This document shows positions 28,522 through 36,963 of a DNA stretch of 64,000 nt, in pieces. A program made the translations under genes and the position numbers. Below the pieces are notes generated by a model, which saw only the letters and a program-made list of their open reading frames with translations, was not told the DNA's origin and did no database searches. The DNA lies in assembly GCF_039614715.1 (NCBI RefSeq), contig NZ_CP154857.1, forward strand, positions 1,984,001 to 2,048,000, given 5' to 3'. The stretch is from Microbacterium sp. AZCO. GTDB lineage: Bacteria; Actinomycetota; Actinomycetes; Actinomycetales; Microbacteriaceae. The stretch's first letter is position 1, and each line of letters begins with the position of its first letter.

Positions 28522-29906
28522 CGTGCTCCGTTCGGGAAGGCCTTGCCAGGATTGAGGATGCCGGCGGGGTCGAGCGCGTGCTTGATGGAGGCGTGCAGTT
28601 CGAGCACGACGTCGCTCAGCTCTGCGGCGGCGCCGCGGAGCTTCAGGAGCCCGACGCCATGCTCGCCGGTCACCGTCCCGCCGAGTGCACGGCAGTCGTC
28701 GACGATGCGGTCGAAGGCCCGCTTCGCCCGGCGCCTGGCCTCGTCGTCGCCCTCGGGCGCGATGATGAGCGGGTGCAGGTTGCCGTCGCCGGCATGCGCG
28801 ATGTTCGCGATCACGACGTCCTCGTCGGCCGCCGCCCGCTCGATGCGCGCGAGCATCTCGGGCACGGCCGCGCGCGGCACGCAGACGTCCTCCGTGAGAA
28901 CGGGGCCGAGTCGTTCGAGCGCCGGATAGGCGAGCCGCCGCGCGGAGAAGAGCCGGGCCACCTCGTCGGGGTCGACGGCGCGCTCGACCTGGGCACCGCC
29001 GGCGGCGTGGAACGCATCCGCGATCCGAGCGGCCAGCTCCTCGCCCCGGCCGCCGGGCTCGTCGACCTTCGCGAGCAGCAGGGCGCTCGCCCCCTCGGGC
29101 AGGTCCCAGCCCTGCCACTCGGCAACGGCGTGCAGGCACGTGCGGTCGATGAGCTCGAGTGCCGACGGGATGATGCCTGCACCCGATACGGCGGCGACGG
29201 CGTTGCCGGCATCCGTCAGCGAACGGAAGTAGCCGACGATCGCCCGTTCTTCGCGGCCGGCGAGCGGCAGGAGCTTGAGGGTCGCGTCGACGACGATGCC
29301 GAGGGTCCCTTCCGATCCGGTGAAGAGTCCGGCGAGGTCGTAGCCGGTGACGCCTTTGGCGGTGGTGCGGCCGACCTTCGCGACGCGTCCGTCCGCGAGC
29401 ACCACGGTGAGCCCGAGCACGTAATCCCGGGTCACCCCATACTTGACGCAGCAGATGCCGCCGGCGTTCGTCGCGACGTTGCCGCCGATCGTCGAGATCG
29501 ACTGGCTCGCGGGGTCGGGCGGGTACCACAGCCCGAACCCCGCGACGTGGCGCCGGAGGTCGTCGTTGAGCACACCCGCCTCGACGACGGCGTAGCGCTC
29601 TGCGACGTTCACCTCGACGACGCGGGTCATGCGCTCGAGCGACAGGACGACGGCTCCCGCTGTCGCATTCGCCCCGCCGGAAAGACCGGTGCCCGCGCCG
29701 CGCGGCACGATCGCGATGCCGTGGGCGGCGGCGATCCGCACCGCCGCGACGACGTCCTCGACCGATGTCGCGAAGACGACCGCGGCGGGCAGGCCGTAGT
29801 CGGCCCACTCGGCGTCGTCGTGACTGCAGCGATCGAGGGTCTCGGGATCGGTGTCGACGACACCGTGCGGAAGAGCGGCGATGAGGGCGGAGACGACGGT
29901 GTCCAT
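28518..29906 (-). CDS. FAD-linked D-2-hydroxyacid oxidase/dehydrogenase (GlcD-like)
   Basis: A 462-residue flavoprotein of the VAO/FAD_binding_4 family. The FAD-binding segment is GIAIVPRGAGTGLSGGANATAGAVVLSL with PPDPASQSISTIGGNVATNAGG. The C-terminal domain has IAHAGDGNLHPLI and TVTGEHGVGLLK, the metal/substrate site of glycolate and D-lactate dehydrogenases. It oxidises a 2-hydroxyacid such as glycolate or D-lactate to the oxoacid; the specific substrate is uncertain. A TAGCAT box lies 9 nt before ATG 29906. Divergent from the MHS transporter, which may import the substrate. Confidence 0.9.
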   Translation of the reverse strand: MDTVVSALIAALPHGVVDTDPETLDRCSHDDAEWADYGLPAAVVFATSVEDVVAAVRIAAAHGIAIVPRGAGTGLSGGANATAGAVVLSLERMTRVVEVNVAERYAVVEAGVLNDDLRRHVAGFGLWYPPDPASQSISTIGGNVATNAGGICCVKYGVTRDYVLGLTVVLADGRVAKVGRTTAKGVTGYDLAGLFTGSEGTLGIVVDATLKLLPLAGREERAIVGYFRSLTDAGNAVAAVSGAGIIPSALELIDRTCLHAVAEWQGWDLPEGASALLLAKVDEPGGRGEELAARIADAFHAAGGAQVERAVDPDEVARLFSARRLAYPALERLGPVLTEDVCVPRAAVPEMLARIERAAADEDVVIANIAHAGDGNLHPLIIAPEGDDEARRRAKRAFDRIVDDCRALGGTVTGEHGVGLLKLRGAAAELSDVVLELHASIKHALDPAGILNPGKAFPNGAR

Positions 29907-29981
29907 GGCGTTCCGATGCTAGCCGCCCGCCCGACCGCAGAAGATCCGCGATACTTCACGGCACCGGACACCGCAAGTGCG

Positions 29982-30013
29982 TTGAAACCTGAATCGACTG
30001 TCATGTACAGTCG
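29982..30013 (+). promoter_or_regulatory. Promoter with overlapping dyad operator upstream of the MHS transporter
   Basis: TTGAAA (29982-29987), an 18-nt spacer and TACAGT (30006-30011) form a recognisable -35/-10 pair. A perfect 7-5-7 dyad, CGACTGT-CATGT-ACAGTCG (29995-30013), covers the -10 box, which implies repression. No regulator gene is adjacent. Confidence 0.7.
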
Positions 30014-30070
30014 CCCGGAGCGGTTCTCCCCCACACCGCTTTCCGCGCTCTACAAGGAGGTATCCAGCGC

Positions 30071-31441
30071 ATGGCATCCCCGCAGCTCTCCGATCCGACG
30101 CTGAAGCAGTCGAGTCTGCGACGCGTCGTCACAGCCTCGATGGCCGGCACCGTCGTCGAGTGGTACGAGTTCTTCCTCTACGCCACGGCCGCGACGCTCG
30201 TCTTCAACAAGATCATGTTCCCGCCGTCGGACGACCCCTATGCGCCCATCATCGCGGCGCTCATCACCTACGCCGTGGGCTTCGTCGCCCGTCCTCTCGG
30301 CGGAATCGTCTTCGGCCACTTCGGCGACAAGTACGGCCGCAAGAAGCTGCTGCAGCTCGCGATCATCCTCGTCGGCGTCGCGACGTTCCTCATGGGCTGC
30401 CTGCCCACCTACGCCGCGATCGGCGTCTGGGCGCCCATCCTCCTCGTGACGCTGCGCTTCGCCCAGGGCTTCGCGGTCGGCGGCGAGTGGGGCGGCGCAG
30501 TCCTGCTCGTCTCCGAGCATTCCCCCGACCGGACACGCGGGTTCTGGGCATCGTGGCCGCAGGCGGCCGTGCCGCTCGGCAACCTCACCGCGACCGTCGT
30601 GCTCCTCATCCTGAGCCGCACGCTCAGCGAGGAGCAGTTCCTCGCGTGGGGATGGCGCGTCGGCTTCTGGCTCTCCGTCGTCATCGTCGCGATCGGCTAC
30701 TACGTCCGCACGCGCGTCACCGATGCGCCGATCTTCCTCGAGGCGCAGAAGCAGGCCGACGAATCGAAGGCGACGCGCTACGGCGTGCTCGAGGTGATCA
30801 AGCGCTACCCGCGCGGCGTGCTGACGGCGATGGGACTTCGCTTCGCGGAGAACATCATGTACTACCTCGTCGTGACGTTCTCGATCACGTATCTCGCTGT
30901 CGCGCTCAAGGTCGAGACCGCCGAGATCCTCGGACTGCTCGCGATCGCGCACATCATCCACGCGATCGTCATCCCGCTCATCGGCGGGCTGACCGACCGC
31001 ATCGGCCGCAAGCCGGTGTACCTCATCGGCACGATCGGCGCCGCCGTGTGGGGCTTCATCGCCTTCCCCATGTTCGACACGAAGAACCCCGTGATCATCG
31101 TCTCGGCGATCTCGCTCGGCCTCTTCATCCACGCGTTCATGTACGCGCCGCAGCCGGCGATCATGTCGGAGATGTTCCCGACCCGCATGCGCTACTCGGG
31201 CGTCTCGCTCGGCTACCAGGTGACGTCGATCGTCGCTGGCTCGCTCGCCCCGATCATCGCCACAGCGCTGCTGGCGAGCTACGGCTCGTACATCCCTGTC
31301 GCGGTGTACCTCGCGATCGCGGCGGGCATTACCCTCATCGCGGTGATCTCGATGCGGGAGACGAAGGACACGTCGCTGCACGACCTCGACCGCCTCGATG
31401 AGGAGAAGCTCGCGGCCGACAAGGTCGCCGCGAAGGCCTGA
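30071..31441 (+). CDS. MFS transporter, metabolite:H+ symporter (MHS) family
   Basis: A 456-residue inner-membrane protein with 12 predicted helices. It begins with the MHS signature TASMAGTVVEWYEFFLYATAA, then PLGGIVFGHFGDKYGRKK (loop 2-3 motif), RFAQGFAVGGEWGGAVLLVSEH, and GLTDRIGRKPVYLIG in the second half. The family (KgtP, ProP, ShiA) imports dicarboxylates, betaine or shikimate with protons. Preceded by AAGGAGG about 10 nt before ATG 30071. Divergent from the GlcD-like oxidase operon; import of a hydroxyacid or oxoacid is plausible but not proven. Confidence 0.93.
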   Translation: MASPQLSDPTLKQSSLRRVVTASMAGTVVEWYEFFLYATAATLVFNKIMFPPSDDPYAPIIAALITYAVGFVARPLGGIVFGHFGDKYGRKKLLQLAIILVGVATFLMGCLPTYAAIGVWAPILLVTLRFAQGFAVGGEWGGAVLLVSEHSPDRTRGFWASWPQAAVPLGNLTATVVLLILSRTLSEEQFLAWGWRVGFWLSVVIVAIGYYVRTRVTDAPIFLEAQKQADESKATRYGVLEVIKRYPRGVLTAMGLRFAENIMYYLVVTFSITYLAVALKVETAEILGLLAIAHIIHAIVIPLIGGLTDRIGRKPVYLIGTIGAAVWGFIAFPMFDTKNPVIIVSAISLGLFIHAFMYAPQPAIMSEMFPTRMRYSGVSLGYQVTSIVAGSLAPIIATALLASYGSYIPVAVYLAIAAGITLIAVISMRETKDTSLHDLDRLDEEKLAADKVAAKA

Positions 31442-31455
31442 CCCCGGCATCCCGG

Positions 31456-31486
31456 ACCGCCTCGCCCCACGTTGGGGCGGGGCGGT
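31456..31486 (+). terminator. Rho-independent terminator after the MHS gene
   Basis: A 14-bp stem (31456-31469 with 31473-31486, one G-U pair) and a 3-nt loop, followed by TCGTCGTTTCC. It lies between this gene and the convergent sirtuin gene. Confidence 0.8.
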
Positions 31487-31546
31487 TCGTCGTTTCCGTC
31501 ACGCCGCTCGCACCCTTCGCCGCAACGCAACGGGAGCGGGATGCCG

Positions 31547-32239
31547 CTAGCGGGCCGCGATGATCTCGTCGACCCAGGCCGGAACGACCTCGGTCGCCGG
31601 CCCCGCGCGCACCTCGTCGAACGGTGCGGCCGCGTCGCTCGGCACGAGGTTGAGCTCGACCGTGCGCGCGCCGAAGGCGGTGGCGAGCGCGACGTATCCG
31701 GCCGCGGGATACACCGCGCCCGACGTCCCGATCGACACGAACACGTCGCAGGCGACGACGGCCTGCTCGATGCGGCCGAGGTCGTAGGGCAGCTCGCCGA
31801 ACCAGACGACGTCGGGGCGCAGCATCCTCTCCCCGCATTCGGGGCAGGGGGGACGATCGATGAGGTCGCGCGTCCACTCGGGTCGCGCACCGCACGCGAG
31901 GCACAGCGCGCGCCGCAGCTCTCCGTGCATGTGCACGAGGTTGCGGCTTCCGGCGCGCTCGTGCAGGTCGTCGACGTTCTGCGTCACGACCAGCAGCTCG
32001 AATCCGATCGCGCCTTCGAGCCGCGCGAGAGCGCGGTGAGCGGCATTGGGACGAGTGGATGCCACGCCCCGCCTCCGCTCGTCGTAGAACCGCAACACCA
32101 GGTCGGGGTCCGCGTCGAACCCCTCGGGCGTCGCGACGTCTTCGACGCGGTGCCCCTCCCAGAGGCCGCCCGCGTCGCGGAAAGTGGGGACACCGCTCTC
32201 GGCCGAGATGCCGGCGCCCGTGAGCACGACGATGCGCAT
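31547..32239 (-). CDS. cobB: NAD-dependent protein deacylase, class III sirtuin
   Basis: A 230-residue sirtuin removing acyl groups from protein lysines using NAD. Motifs are VVLTGAGISAESGVPTFRDAGGLW, the catalytic-side TQNVDDLHERAGS with HMHGELRRALC, zinc cysteines CLACGARPEW and CPECGERMLRPDVVWFGE, and the NAD-binding IGTSGAVYPAAGY. The Y-x-x-R in RFYDERR marks the SIRT5-like desuccinylase/deacylase type. ATG 32239 is 6 nt after CACAAT on the minus strand, so probably leaderless. Confidence 0.94.
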   Translation of the reverse strand: MRIVVLTGAGISAESGVPTFRDAGGLWEGHRVEDVATPEGFDADPDLVLRFYDERRRGVASTRPNAAHRALARLEGAIGFELLVVTQNVDDLHERAGSRNLVHMHGELRRALCLACGARPEWTRDLIDRPPCPECGERMLRPDVVWFGELPYDLGRIEQAVVACDVFVSIGTSGAVYPAAGYVALATAFGARTVELNLVPSDAAAPFDEVRAGPATEVVPAWVDEIIAAR

Positions 32240-32253
32240 GGCACCATTGTGAC
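32240..32253. promoter_or_regulatory. Overlapping divergent -10-like boxes for cobB and the DUF4921 gene
   Basis: Only 14 nt separate the two start codons. Minus strand: CACAAT (32251-32246) then 6 nt to the cobB ATG. Plus strand: CACCAT (32242-32247) then 6 nt to GTG 32254. They share the AT at 32246-32247. Boxes are weaker than TANNNT. Confidence 0.45.
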
Positions 32254-33546
32254 GTGAGCGACGCCGCGCCCGGGAAGAGTCCCCTGATCCGCCTCCCGGA
32301 CGGGACCGTCAAGCAGGTCGGGCCGCTCACCGGCACGCGCGTGTGGACCGTGCCGGGGCGCGCGAGCCGTCCCATCGAGATGCCGCGCGACGACACCCGC
32401 ACCCTCGCGAAGGGCGAGGCGACGCGGCTCTGCGCGTTCTGCGAGGACCGCTACCTCGAGACGACCCCCGAGAAGTCCCGGCTCGTCGGCGACGACTATG
32501 CGGAGCTGCGCCGAGTGCCCGCATCCCGTCTCTTCGACACCGTCGCCGAGTTCCGCCGCTTCGGCAACCTCTTCGAGATCGTCTCGGCCGAGTACTGGCG
32601 CGAGGATCACGGCTTCCGCCAGCCTGCGTCGGTGGTCGCGTGGGCCGACGAGTACCTCGCCGATCCGGCGGGTCGCGCGCACATCGAGCGTCTCGCCACC
32701 GTGCGGGCGGCGGCGACCGGAGCCTCGCCGTCGATCGAGGAGGCCGCGCTCGACCTCGTGGGCGGATCGCACGACGTCGTGGTCGCGCGCCGCCACGTCG
32801 TCGACGGCGCGAAGACCGACGATGAGCTCGTGTCGTCGGGTCTGCTGACGCCCCGCGAGCACGCGGAGTACTTCGCGTTCACCGTTCGCGCGCTCGACGA
32901 GATCGCGAAGGCCCAGCCGCACGCGGCGTACGTCGCGGTGTTCCAGAACTGGCTCCTTCCCGCCGGCGCCTCCTTCGAGCACCTGCACAAGCAGCTCGTC
33001 GCGATCGACGAGCACGGCCCGCAGGTCGATCACGAGCTGCGGCTGCTGTCGGGCGACCGGCGGCTCTACCAGCACGCGATCGCCGATCTCGCCGTCGACA
33101 AGGGCCTGGTCGTCGCGGCGAACGACCACGCGGTCGCGTTCGCCGGGGTGGGCCACCGCTATCCGGCCTTCGAGGTGTACTCGCGCTCCACGGCGAACCT
33201 GCCCTCGGAGCACTCCGCCGCGGAGGTGCGCGGGATGTCCGATCTCGTGCACGCCCTCCACGCTGCCACGGGCGTGCACGTGCCGACGAACGAGGAGTGG
33301 CACTACCGGCCGCCCGGAGCGCCCTGGCCCATGCCGTGGCGCATCGTGCTGAAGTGGCGCATCTCGAACCCGGCGGGGTTTGAGGGCGGCACGAAGATCT
33401 ACGTCAACACGATCGACCCGTGGGAGCTCCGCCGCCGCGCCGTCGCCGAGCTCACGCGCCTGCGCCTCGACGGACGCGTCGCCGACGGCATCCGCATCGG
33501 CGACGAGTGCCGCCCCGAGGACGCGCGGCTGCGTTACGCCGACTGA
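32254..33546 (+). CDS. DUF4921 family protein (HIT/galactose-1-phosphate uridylyltransferase-like)
   Basis: A 430-residue protein. It begins VSDAAPGKSPLIRLPDGTVKQ. A zinc-type CAFCEDRYLETTPEK motif, YRRFGNLFEIVSAEYW-type sequence around residue 105, and NWLLPAGASFEHLHKQLVAIDEHG (His-x-His like the HIT/GalT active site) point to the HIT superfamily. The C-terminal half has NEEWHYRPPGAPWPMPWRIVLKWRISNPAGFEGGTKIYVNTI, which is typical of the DUF4921 group. Substrate and role are not known to me. GTG start 6 nt after a -10-like box. Confidence 0.8.
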   Translation: MSDAAPGKSPLIRLPDGTVKQVGPLTGTRVWTVPGRASRPIEMPRDDTRTLAKGEATRLCAFCEDRYLETTPEKSRLVGDDYAELRRVPASRLFDTVAEFRRFGNLFEIVSAEYWREDHGFRQPASVVAWADEYLADPAGRAHIERLATVRAAATGASPSIEEAALDLVGGSHDVVVARRHVVDGAKTDDELVSSGLLTPREHAEYFAFTVRALDEIAKAQPHAAYVAVFQNWLLPAGASFEHLHKQLVAIDEHGPQVDHELRLLSGDRRLYQHAIADLAVDKGLVVAANDHAVAFAGVGHRYPAFEVYSRSTANLPSEHSAAEVRGMSDLVHALHAATGVHVPTNEEWHYRPPGAPWPMPWRIVLKWRISNPAGFEGGTKIYVNTIDPWELRRRAVAELTRLRLDGRVADGIRIGDECRPEDARLRYAD

Positions 33547-33614
33547 CGCGGGGAGATCGCCGGTCCGGGCGGACTCACCGACGCCGGCGCCGCGCGCCGG
33601 GCCCGCGCCGACGG

Positions 33615-33748
33615 GTCAGCGGCGCGTCGGGCCCGCGCCGGGTCAGCAGCGCGCCGAGCGCGCGCCGGGTCAGCGGCGCGTCGGCGAGCGCCTAGTCAGC
33701 GGCGCGCCGGGCGAGCGGCGGGTCAGCAGCCCGCCGGGCGCGCGCTAG
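33615..33748. repeat. 27-bp tandem repeat array (five units; a sixth lies beyond the IS)
   Basis: Units begin with GTCAGC at 33615, 33642, 33669, 33695 and 33722, giving spacings of 27, 27, 26 and 27 nt. Unit core is GTCAGCGGCGCGTCGG. If the IS and one CTAG duplication are removed, the next GTCAGCGGCGCGTCG (34689 on) continues at exactly 27 nt. That last unit includes the stop codon of the DoxX-like gene, so the array looks like expansion of that gene's 3' end. Confidence 0.85.
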
Positions 33749-34681
33749 GCCGTGTTGCTAAAGGCGCTGGTGAGCCAGTGCAGCGTCGCGGCGAGGCAGA
33801 GTCCGGCGTGGTAGTTACGGGCGGTCTTGTCTGAGCGCATCGCGATCCCTCGCCACTGCTTGAGCTTGTTGAAGCAGCGTTCGACGACGTTGCGTCCGCG
33901 ATAGCGATCGCGTTGGGTCTCGCCGAAGTCGATCGGCCGACCCGGGCGCTTGCGGCGGTGAGCGATCTGATCGTCGCGTTCGGGGATCGTCGCGGCGATC
34001 CGGCGCGTCCGCAGCCAGGCCCGGTTCGCCTTCGACGGGTAACCCTTGTCGGCGAGCACGCGGTCCGGGCGAGTGCGCGGCCGGCCGGCGACACCCGGGA
34101 CGCGGATCTGCGCGAGCGTGGCGGGCAGCATGCTCGTGTCGGCGGCCTGCCCTGGGGTCAGGATGAATGCCAGCGCGCGTCCCTTCCCGTCGCAGACCAA
34201 GTGATTCTTGGTCGTCAGCCCGCCCCGCGAGCGGCCGATCGCGTGATCAGCGGGCTCCAGGCCGAACTTCGTGTAGTTCGACAGCGCCCCCCGCGGTCCG
34301 CGGCAGGGTCGCACCGTGCTGATGAACTCGCACGATCGTCGAGTCGATCGACGCCACCCAGTCCAGGTCACCCGACCGCTGCGCGAGGGACTGCACCTTT
34401 TCCAGCACCCGAGCCCACACGCCCGCCTCGGCCCACCGGTTGAAGTTCTTATAGACCGTGTTCCAGTTCCCGTACCGCTCCGGAACGTCCCGCCAGGGCG
34501 CACCCGTGCGGAACCGCCACGCGGTCGCCTCGACCACAGTCCGGCGGTCCACAGGTGGCCGCCCCGTTGACTTCACCGTCGGAAACAACGGCCCGATCAC
34601 CGCCCACGTCTCATCCGAGATCACCTCACGCGACACGCCTAAAGACTCACCCGCGAACGTCCCGATCGCGTTTAGCAACAC
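33745..34681 (-). CDS. IS5-family DDE transposase encoded in two frames
   Basis: Frame A (34681 or, more likely, GTG 34636, to 34247) encodes VSREVISDETWAVIGPLFP, RFRTGAPWRDVPERYGNWNTVYKNF and the first catalytic Asp in VASIDSTIVRVHQHG. Frame B (about 34290 to 33745) encodes GALSNYTKFGLEPADHAIGRSRGGLTTKNHLVCDG, the second Asp in VLADKGYPSKANRAWLR and the Glu in GRNVVERCFNKLKQWRGIAMR. The frames meet at a run of six G (34292-34287 on the minus strand). Frame B is +1 relative to A, as expected for translational frameshifting in this group. The TAG stop lies in the CTAG target duplication. Confidence 0.88.
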
Positions 34682-34684
34682 GGC
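33749..34684 (-). mobile_element. IS5-family (IS427-type) insertion sequence, 936 bp
   Basis: Perfect 14-bp terminal inverted repeats, GCCGTGTTGCTAAA (33749-33762) and TTTAGCAACACGGC (34671-34684), are flanked by the direct repeat CTAG (33745-33748 and 34685-34688). It carries one transposase in two overlapping frames. Intact ends and target duplication indicate a recent insertion, placed precisely between two units of the 27-bp array. Confidence 0.93.
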
Positions 34685-34689
34685 CTAGG

Positions 34690-35070
34690 TCAGCGGCGCG
34701 TCGACCAGAGCGCCGCGGCGACGAGGAGCGGCTGGAAGGCCAGCCGGATGAGCCGCTTCGCATCGGTGTCCATGCCGAAGCCGTCGCGGTGCTTGAGCCA
34801 CTGGTCGACGTTGCCTGGGAACACCGCGATGAAGAACGCGGCGAGAATCGCGCCGACGCGCCGCTTCTCCTTGGGCAGCGCGACGAGCGCGGCGCCGAGC
34901 ATCACCTCGACGACCCCGGACGCGACGACGATCCCGTCGGGGTCGATCGTCGAGATCTCGGTCGCCCACGCCGGCACCTGGTTCTGGAACTCTCGTCGTG
35001 CCCAGAAGAGGTGGCTGATGCCGGCGAAGACCATGGAGGCGGCGAGGAGCCACCGCAGTGTCGTGCGCAT
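34690..35070 (-). CDS. DoxX-like small membrane protein
   Basis: A 126-residue protein with four hydrophobic segments: RWLLAASMVFAGISHLFWA, DGIVVASGVVEVMLGAALVAL, VGAILAAFFIAVFPGNVDQWL and a C-terminal LAFQPLLVAAALWSTRR. The HLFWARREFQNQVPAW and FPGNVDQW motifs match the DoxX/SURF4-like group. Function unknown. Its stop codon belongs to the last unit of the 27-bp repeat array, immediately beside the IS. Confidence 0.82.
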   Translation of the reverse strand: MRTTLRWLLAASMVFAGISHLFWARREFQNQVPAWATEISTIDPDGIVVASGVVEVMLGAALVALPKEKRRVGAILAAFFIAVFPGNVDQWLKHRDGFGMDTDAKRLIRLAFQPLLVAAALWSTRR

Positions 35071-35139
35071 GGCTCGATTGAAGCCGACGCCGCCGCTCGG
35101 AGCGACCCCTTGCCGACCGTGCCGAGACGGAGTAGCGCG

Positions 35140-35189
35140 CCGAGGCAGGGTGTCGTGCCGCCCTGTCTCGACGAGATCCCCTGCCTCGG
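35140..35189. terminator. Inverted repeat downstream of acdS
   Basis: Arms CCGAGGCAGGG (35140-35150) and CCCTGCCTCGG (35179-35189), perfect over 11 bp, enclose a 28-nt loop which itself can fold. It sits 11 nt past the acdS stop on the minus strand. It may terminate the GntR-acdS transcript; no T-tract is present. Confidence 0.5.
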
Positions 35190-35199
35190 TGGGAGGCGG

Positions 35200-36222
35200 T
35201 CAGTGGTAGCGGCCGCTGTACGCGTTGATCGCGGGCTGTCCGCCGAGGTGCGCGTAGAGCACGTTCGCGTCGCGCGGGATCTCACCCGACGAGACGAGGT
35301 CGATGAGCCCCGCCATCGACTTGCCCTCGTACACGGGGTCGAGGATGACCCCCTCGAGCCGGCCGGTCAGGTAGATCGCCTCATCGGTCGACTCCACCGG
35401 GATGCCGTACTCGTCGCCGGCCCAGCCCTCGAGCACCGTGATCTCTTCGTCGCGGAGATCGCGTCCGACGCCGATCGCATCGGCCGTCCGCCGGGCGATG
35501 CGGGCGACCTGATCGCGTGTCTTGTCGATCGTCGCCGACGCGTCGATGCCGATCACCCGCCGGGAGCGGTCGCCGAAGTTCTCGAGCAGATCGGCGAAGC
35601 CCGCGATCATGCCGGCGTGCGTCGAGCCCGTGACGGTGCAGACGACGATCGTGTCGAAGAAGACGCCGAGCTGCTGCTCCTGCGCCTTCACCTCGTGCGC
35701 CCAGTTGGCGAAGCCGAGGCCGCCGAGCGGGTGGTCACTGGCGCCCGCGGGGATCGCGTAGGGCTTGCCGCCGGATGCCTCCACCTCGGCGATGGCGTCC
35801 TTCCACGAGTCGCGGAAGCCGATGTCGAAGCCCGCCGGCGAGAGCCGCACATCGGCGCCCATGAGCCGCGAGAGCAGGATGTTGCCGACCCGGTCGTTCA
35901 CGGCATCCGGCCAGTTCACCCAGTGCTCCTGCACGAGCACCGCCTTCATGCCGAGGTGCGCCGCGACCGCCGCGACCTGCCGCGTGTGGTTGGACTGCAC
36001 GCCGCCGATCGACACGAGCGTGTCGGCACCCTGTGCGAGCGCCTCGGGCACGAGGTACTCGAGCTTGCGCACCTTGTTGCCGCCGAAGGCCAGGCCGCTC
36101 GAGACGTCCTCTCGCTTCGCCCACACCCGTGCGCCGCCCAGGTGGTCGGACAGCCGGTTCAGCGGGTGGATCGGGCTCGGCCCGAACATGAGCGGATGGC
36201 GGGGGAAGTCGGCGAGCGTCAT
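35200..36222 (-). CDS. acdS: 1-aminocyclopropane-1-carboxylate (ACC) deaminase
   Basis: A 340-residue PLP enzyme splitting ACC, the plant ethylene precursor, to 2-oxobutyrate and ammonia. PLP-binding Lys50 is in [13 protein letters not shown], with [38 protein letters not shown] sequence after it. The residues that separate true ACC deaminase from D-cysteine desulfhydrase are kept: Glu in [15 protein letters not shown] and Leu in [16 protein letters not shown] lies 5 nt before ATG 36222. It overlaps the GntR gene by 4 nt. Suggests a plant-associated or soil lifestyle. Confidence 0.93.
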   Translation of the reverse strand: MTLADFPRHPLMFGPSPIHPLNRLSDHLGGARVWAKREDVSSGLAFGGNKVRKLEYLVPEALAQGADTLVSIGGVQSNHTRQVAAVAAHLGMKAVLVQEHWVNWPDAVNDRVGNILLSRLMGADVRLSPAGFDIGFRDSWKDAIAEVEASGGKPYAIPAGASDHPLGGLGFANWAHEVKAQEQQLGVFFDTIVVCTVTGSTHAGMIAGFADLLENFGDRSRRVIGIDASATIDKTRDQVARIARRTADAIGVGRDLRDEEITVLEGWAGDEYGIPVESTDEAIYLTGRLEGVILDPVYEGKSMAGLIDLVSSGEIPRDANVLYAHLGGQPAINAYSGRYH

Positions 36223-36899
36223 GTCGTCTCCTGGTGGTCGGGTCGGTCGGTTCGGGATGCCGTCAGCAGGCGCTCGAGCGTGAGCCAGTTCTCCCGGGTC
36301 AGTCGCGCGGCCTCGTCGGCGTCGCCCGCCGCACAGGCGGCGATGATGCGGTCGTGGTCGCCGACGCTCCCCCGCCCGGCGAGGGTCGAGAACCGCGCGC
36401 GCTCGAGGCGCCGGAGCAGCGGCGTCACCTGCTCGAGCAGGCCGGGAAGCAGCGGATTGGCGCTCGCCCGCACCGCGACGGCGTGGAAGTCATCGTCGGC
36501 GGCGAGCGCAGCATCCACATCGCCGTCTTTCAGAGCAGCAGTGAAGCGGGCGTTGGCGGAGCGCATGTCGTCGATGTCCGCCTCAGCGAGCAGCGACACG
36601 GCGTCGCGGACGGCGAGCTCGTGGAGGCTCGCCGCGATGCGCTGCGCGGCGAACGCGTCGCGGTCGTCGAGCGGCGCGACGAGCGTCTCCTTGGCCCGGC
36701 GCGTGTGCACGAGGCCGGCCGCTTCGAGGCGCGCGATCGCCTCGCGGATCGGCGTGCGGCTGACGCCGAGCCACGCCGCGAGCTCGCTGTCGCGCAGCCT
36801 CTCGCCGGGGGCGAGCTCGCCGCTCACGATGGCGTCGCGCAGCTGTGCGTACGCGTAGTCGCGCAGCGAGCTCGGGCGTTCGGCGCGAGGGAGCGGCAT
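36219..36899 (-). CDS. GntR-family (FadR/FCD) transcriptional regulator
   Basis: A 226-residue regulator. N-terminal winged helix: [56 protein letters not shown]-terminal all-helical FCD effector domain with metal-ligand-like Asp/His residues ([31 protein letters not shown]). It is cotranscribed with acdS through an ATGA overlap. Its ATG falls on the edge of the palindrome TGCAATATATTGCA, so it is very probably autoregulated and also controls the divergent fusion gene. GntR control of acdS is known from actinobacteria, while proteobacteria usually use Lrp-type AcdR. Confidence 0.9.
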   Translation of the reverse strand: MPLPRAERPSSLRDYAYAQLRDAIVSGELAPGERLRDSELAAWLGVSRTPIREAIARLEAAGLVHTRRAKETLVAPLDDRDAFAAQRIAASLHELAVRDAVSLLAEADIDDMRSANARFTAALKDGDVDAALAADDDFHAVAVRASANPLLPGLLEQVTPLLRRLERARFSTLAGRGSVGDHDRIIAACAAGDADEAARLTRENWLTLERLLTASRTDRPDHQETT

Positions 36900-36912
36900 G
36901 CAATATATTGCA
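36899..36912. promoter_or_regulatory. GntR operator, 14-bp perfect palindrome
   Basis: TGCAATATATTGCA begins at the first base of the GntR start codon and runs upstream, overlapping where the -10 box of a leaderless GntR transcript would be. On the plus strand its centre, TATATT (36904-36909), could act as a -10 box for the divergent fusion gene. AT-rich and perfectly symmetric in a GC-rich setting. Confidence 0.8.
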
Positions 36913-36963
36913 CACTGCTGAGGGATGCCGCGTCAAATCCTCGCGATCAGTACCCTCGGCATC

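Noticed and set aside
33615..33748. CRISPR array
   Set aside because: Units are contiguous 27-bp tandem repeats with no unique spacers and no cas genes.
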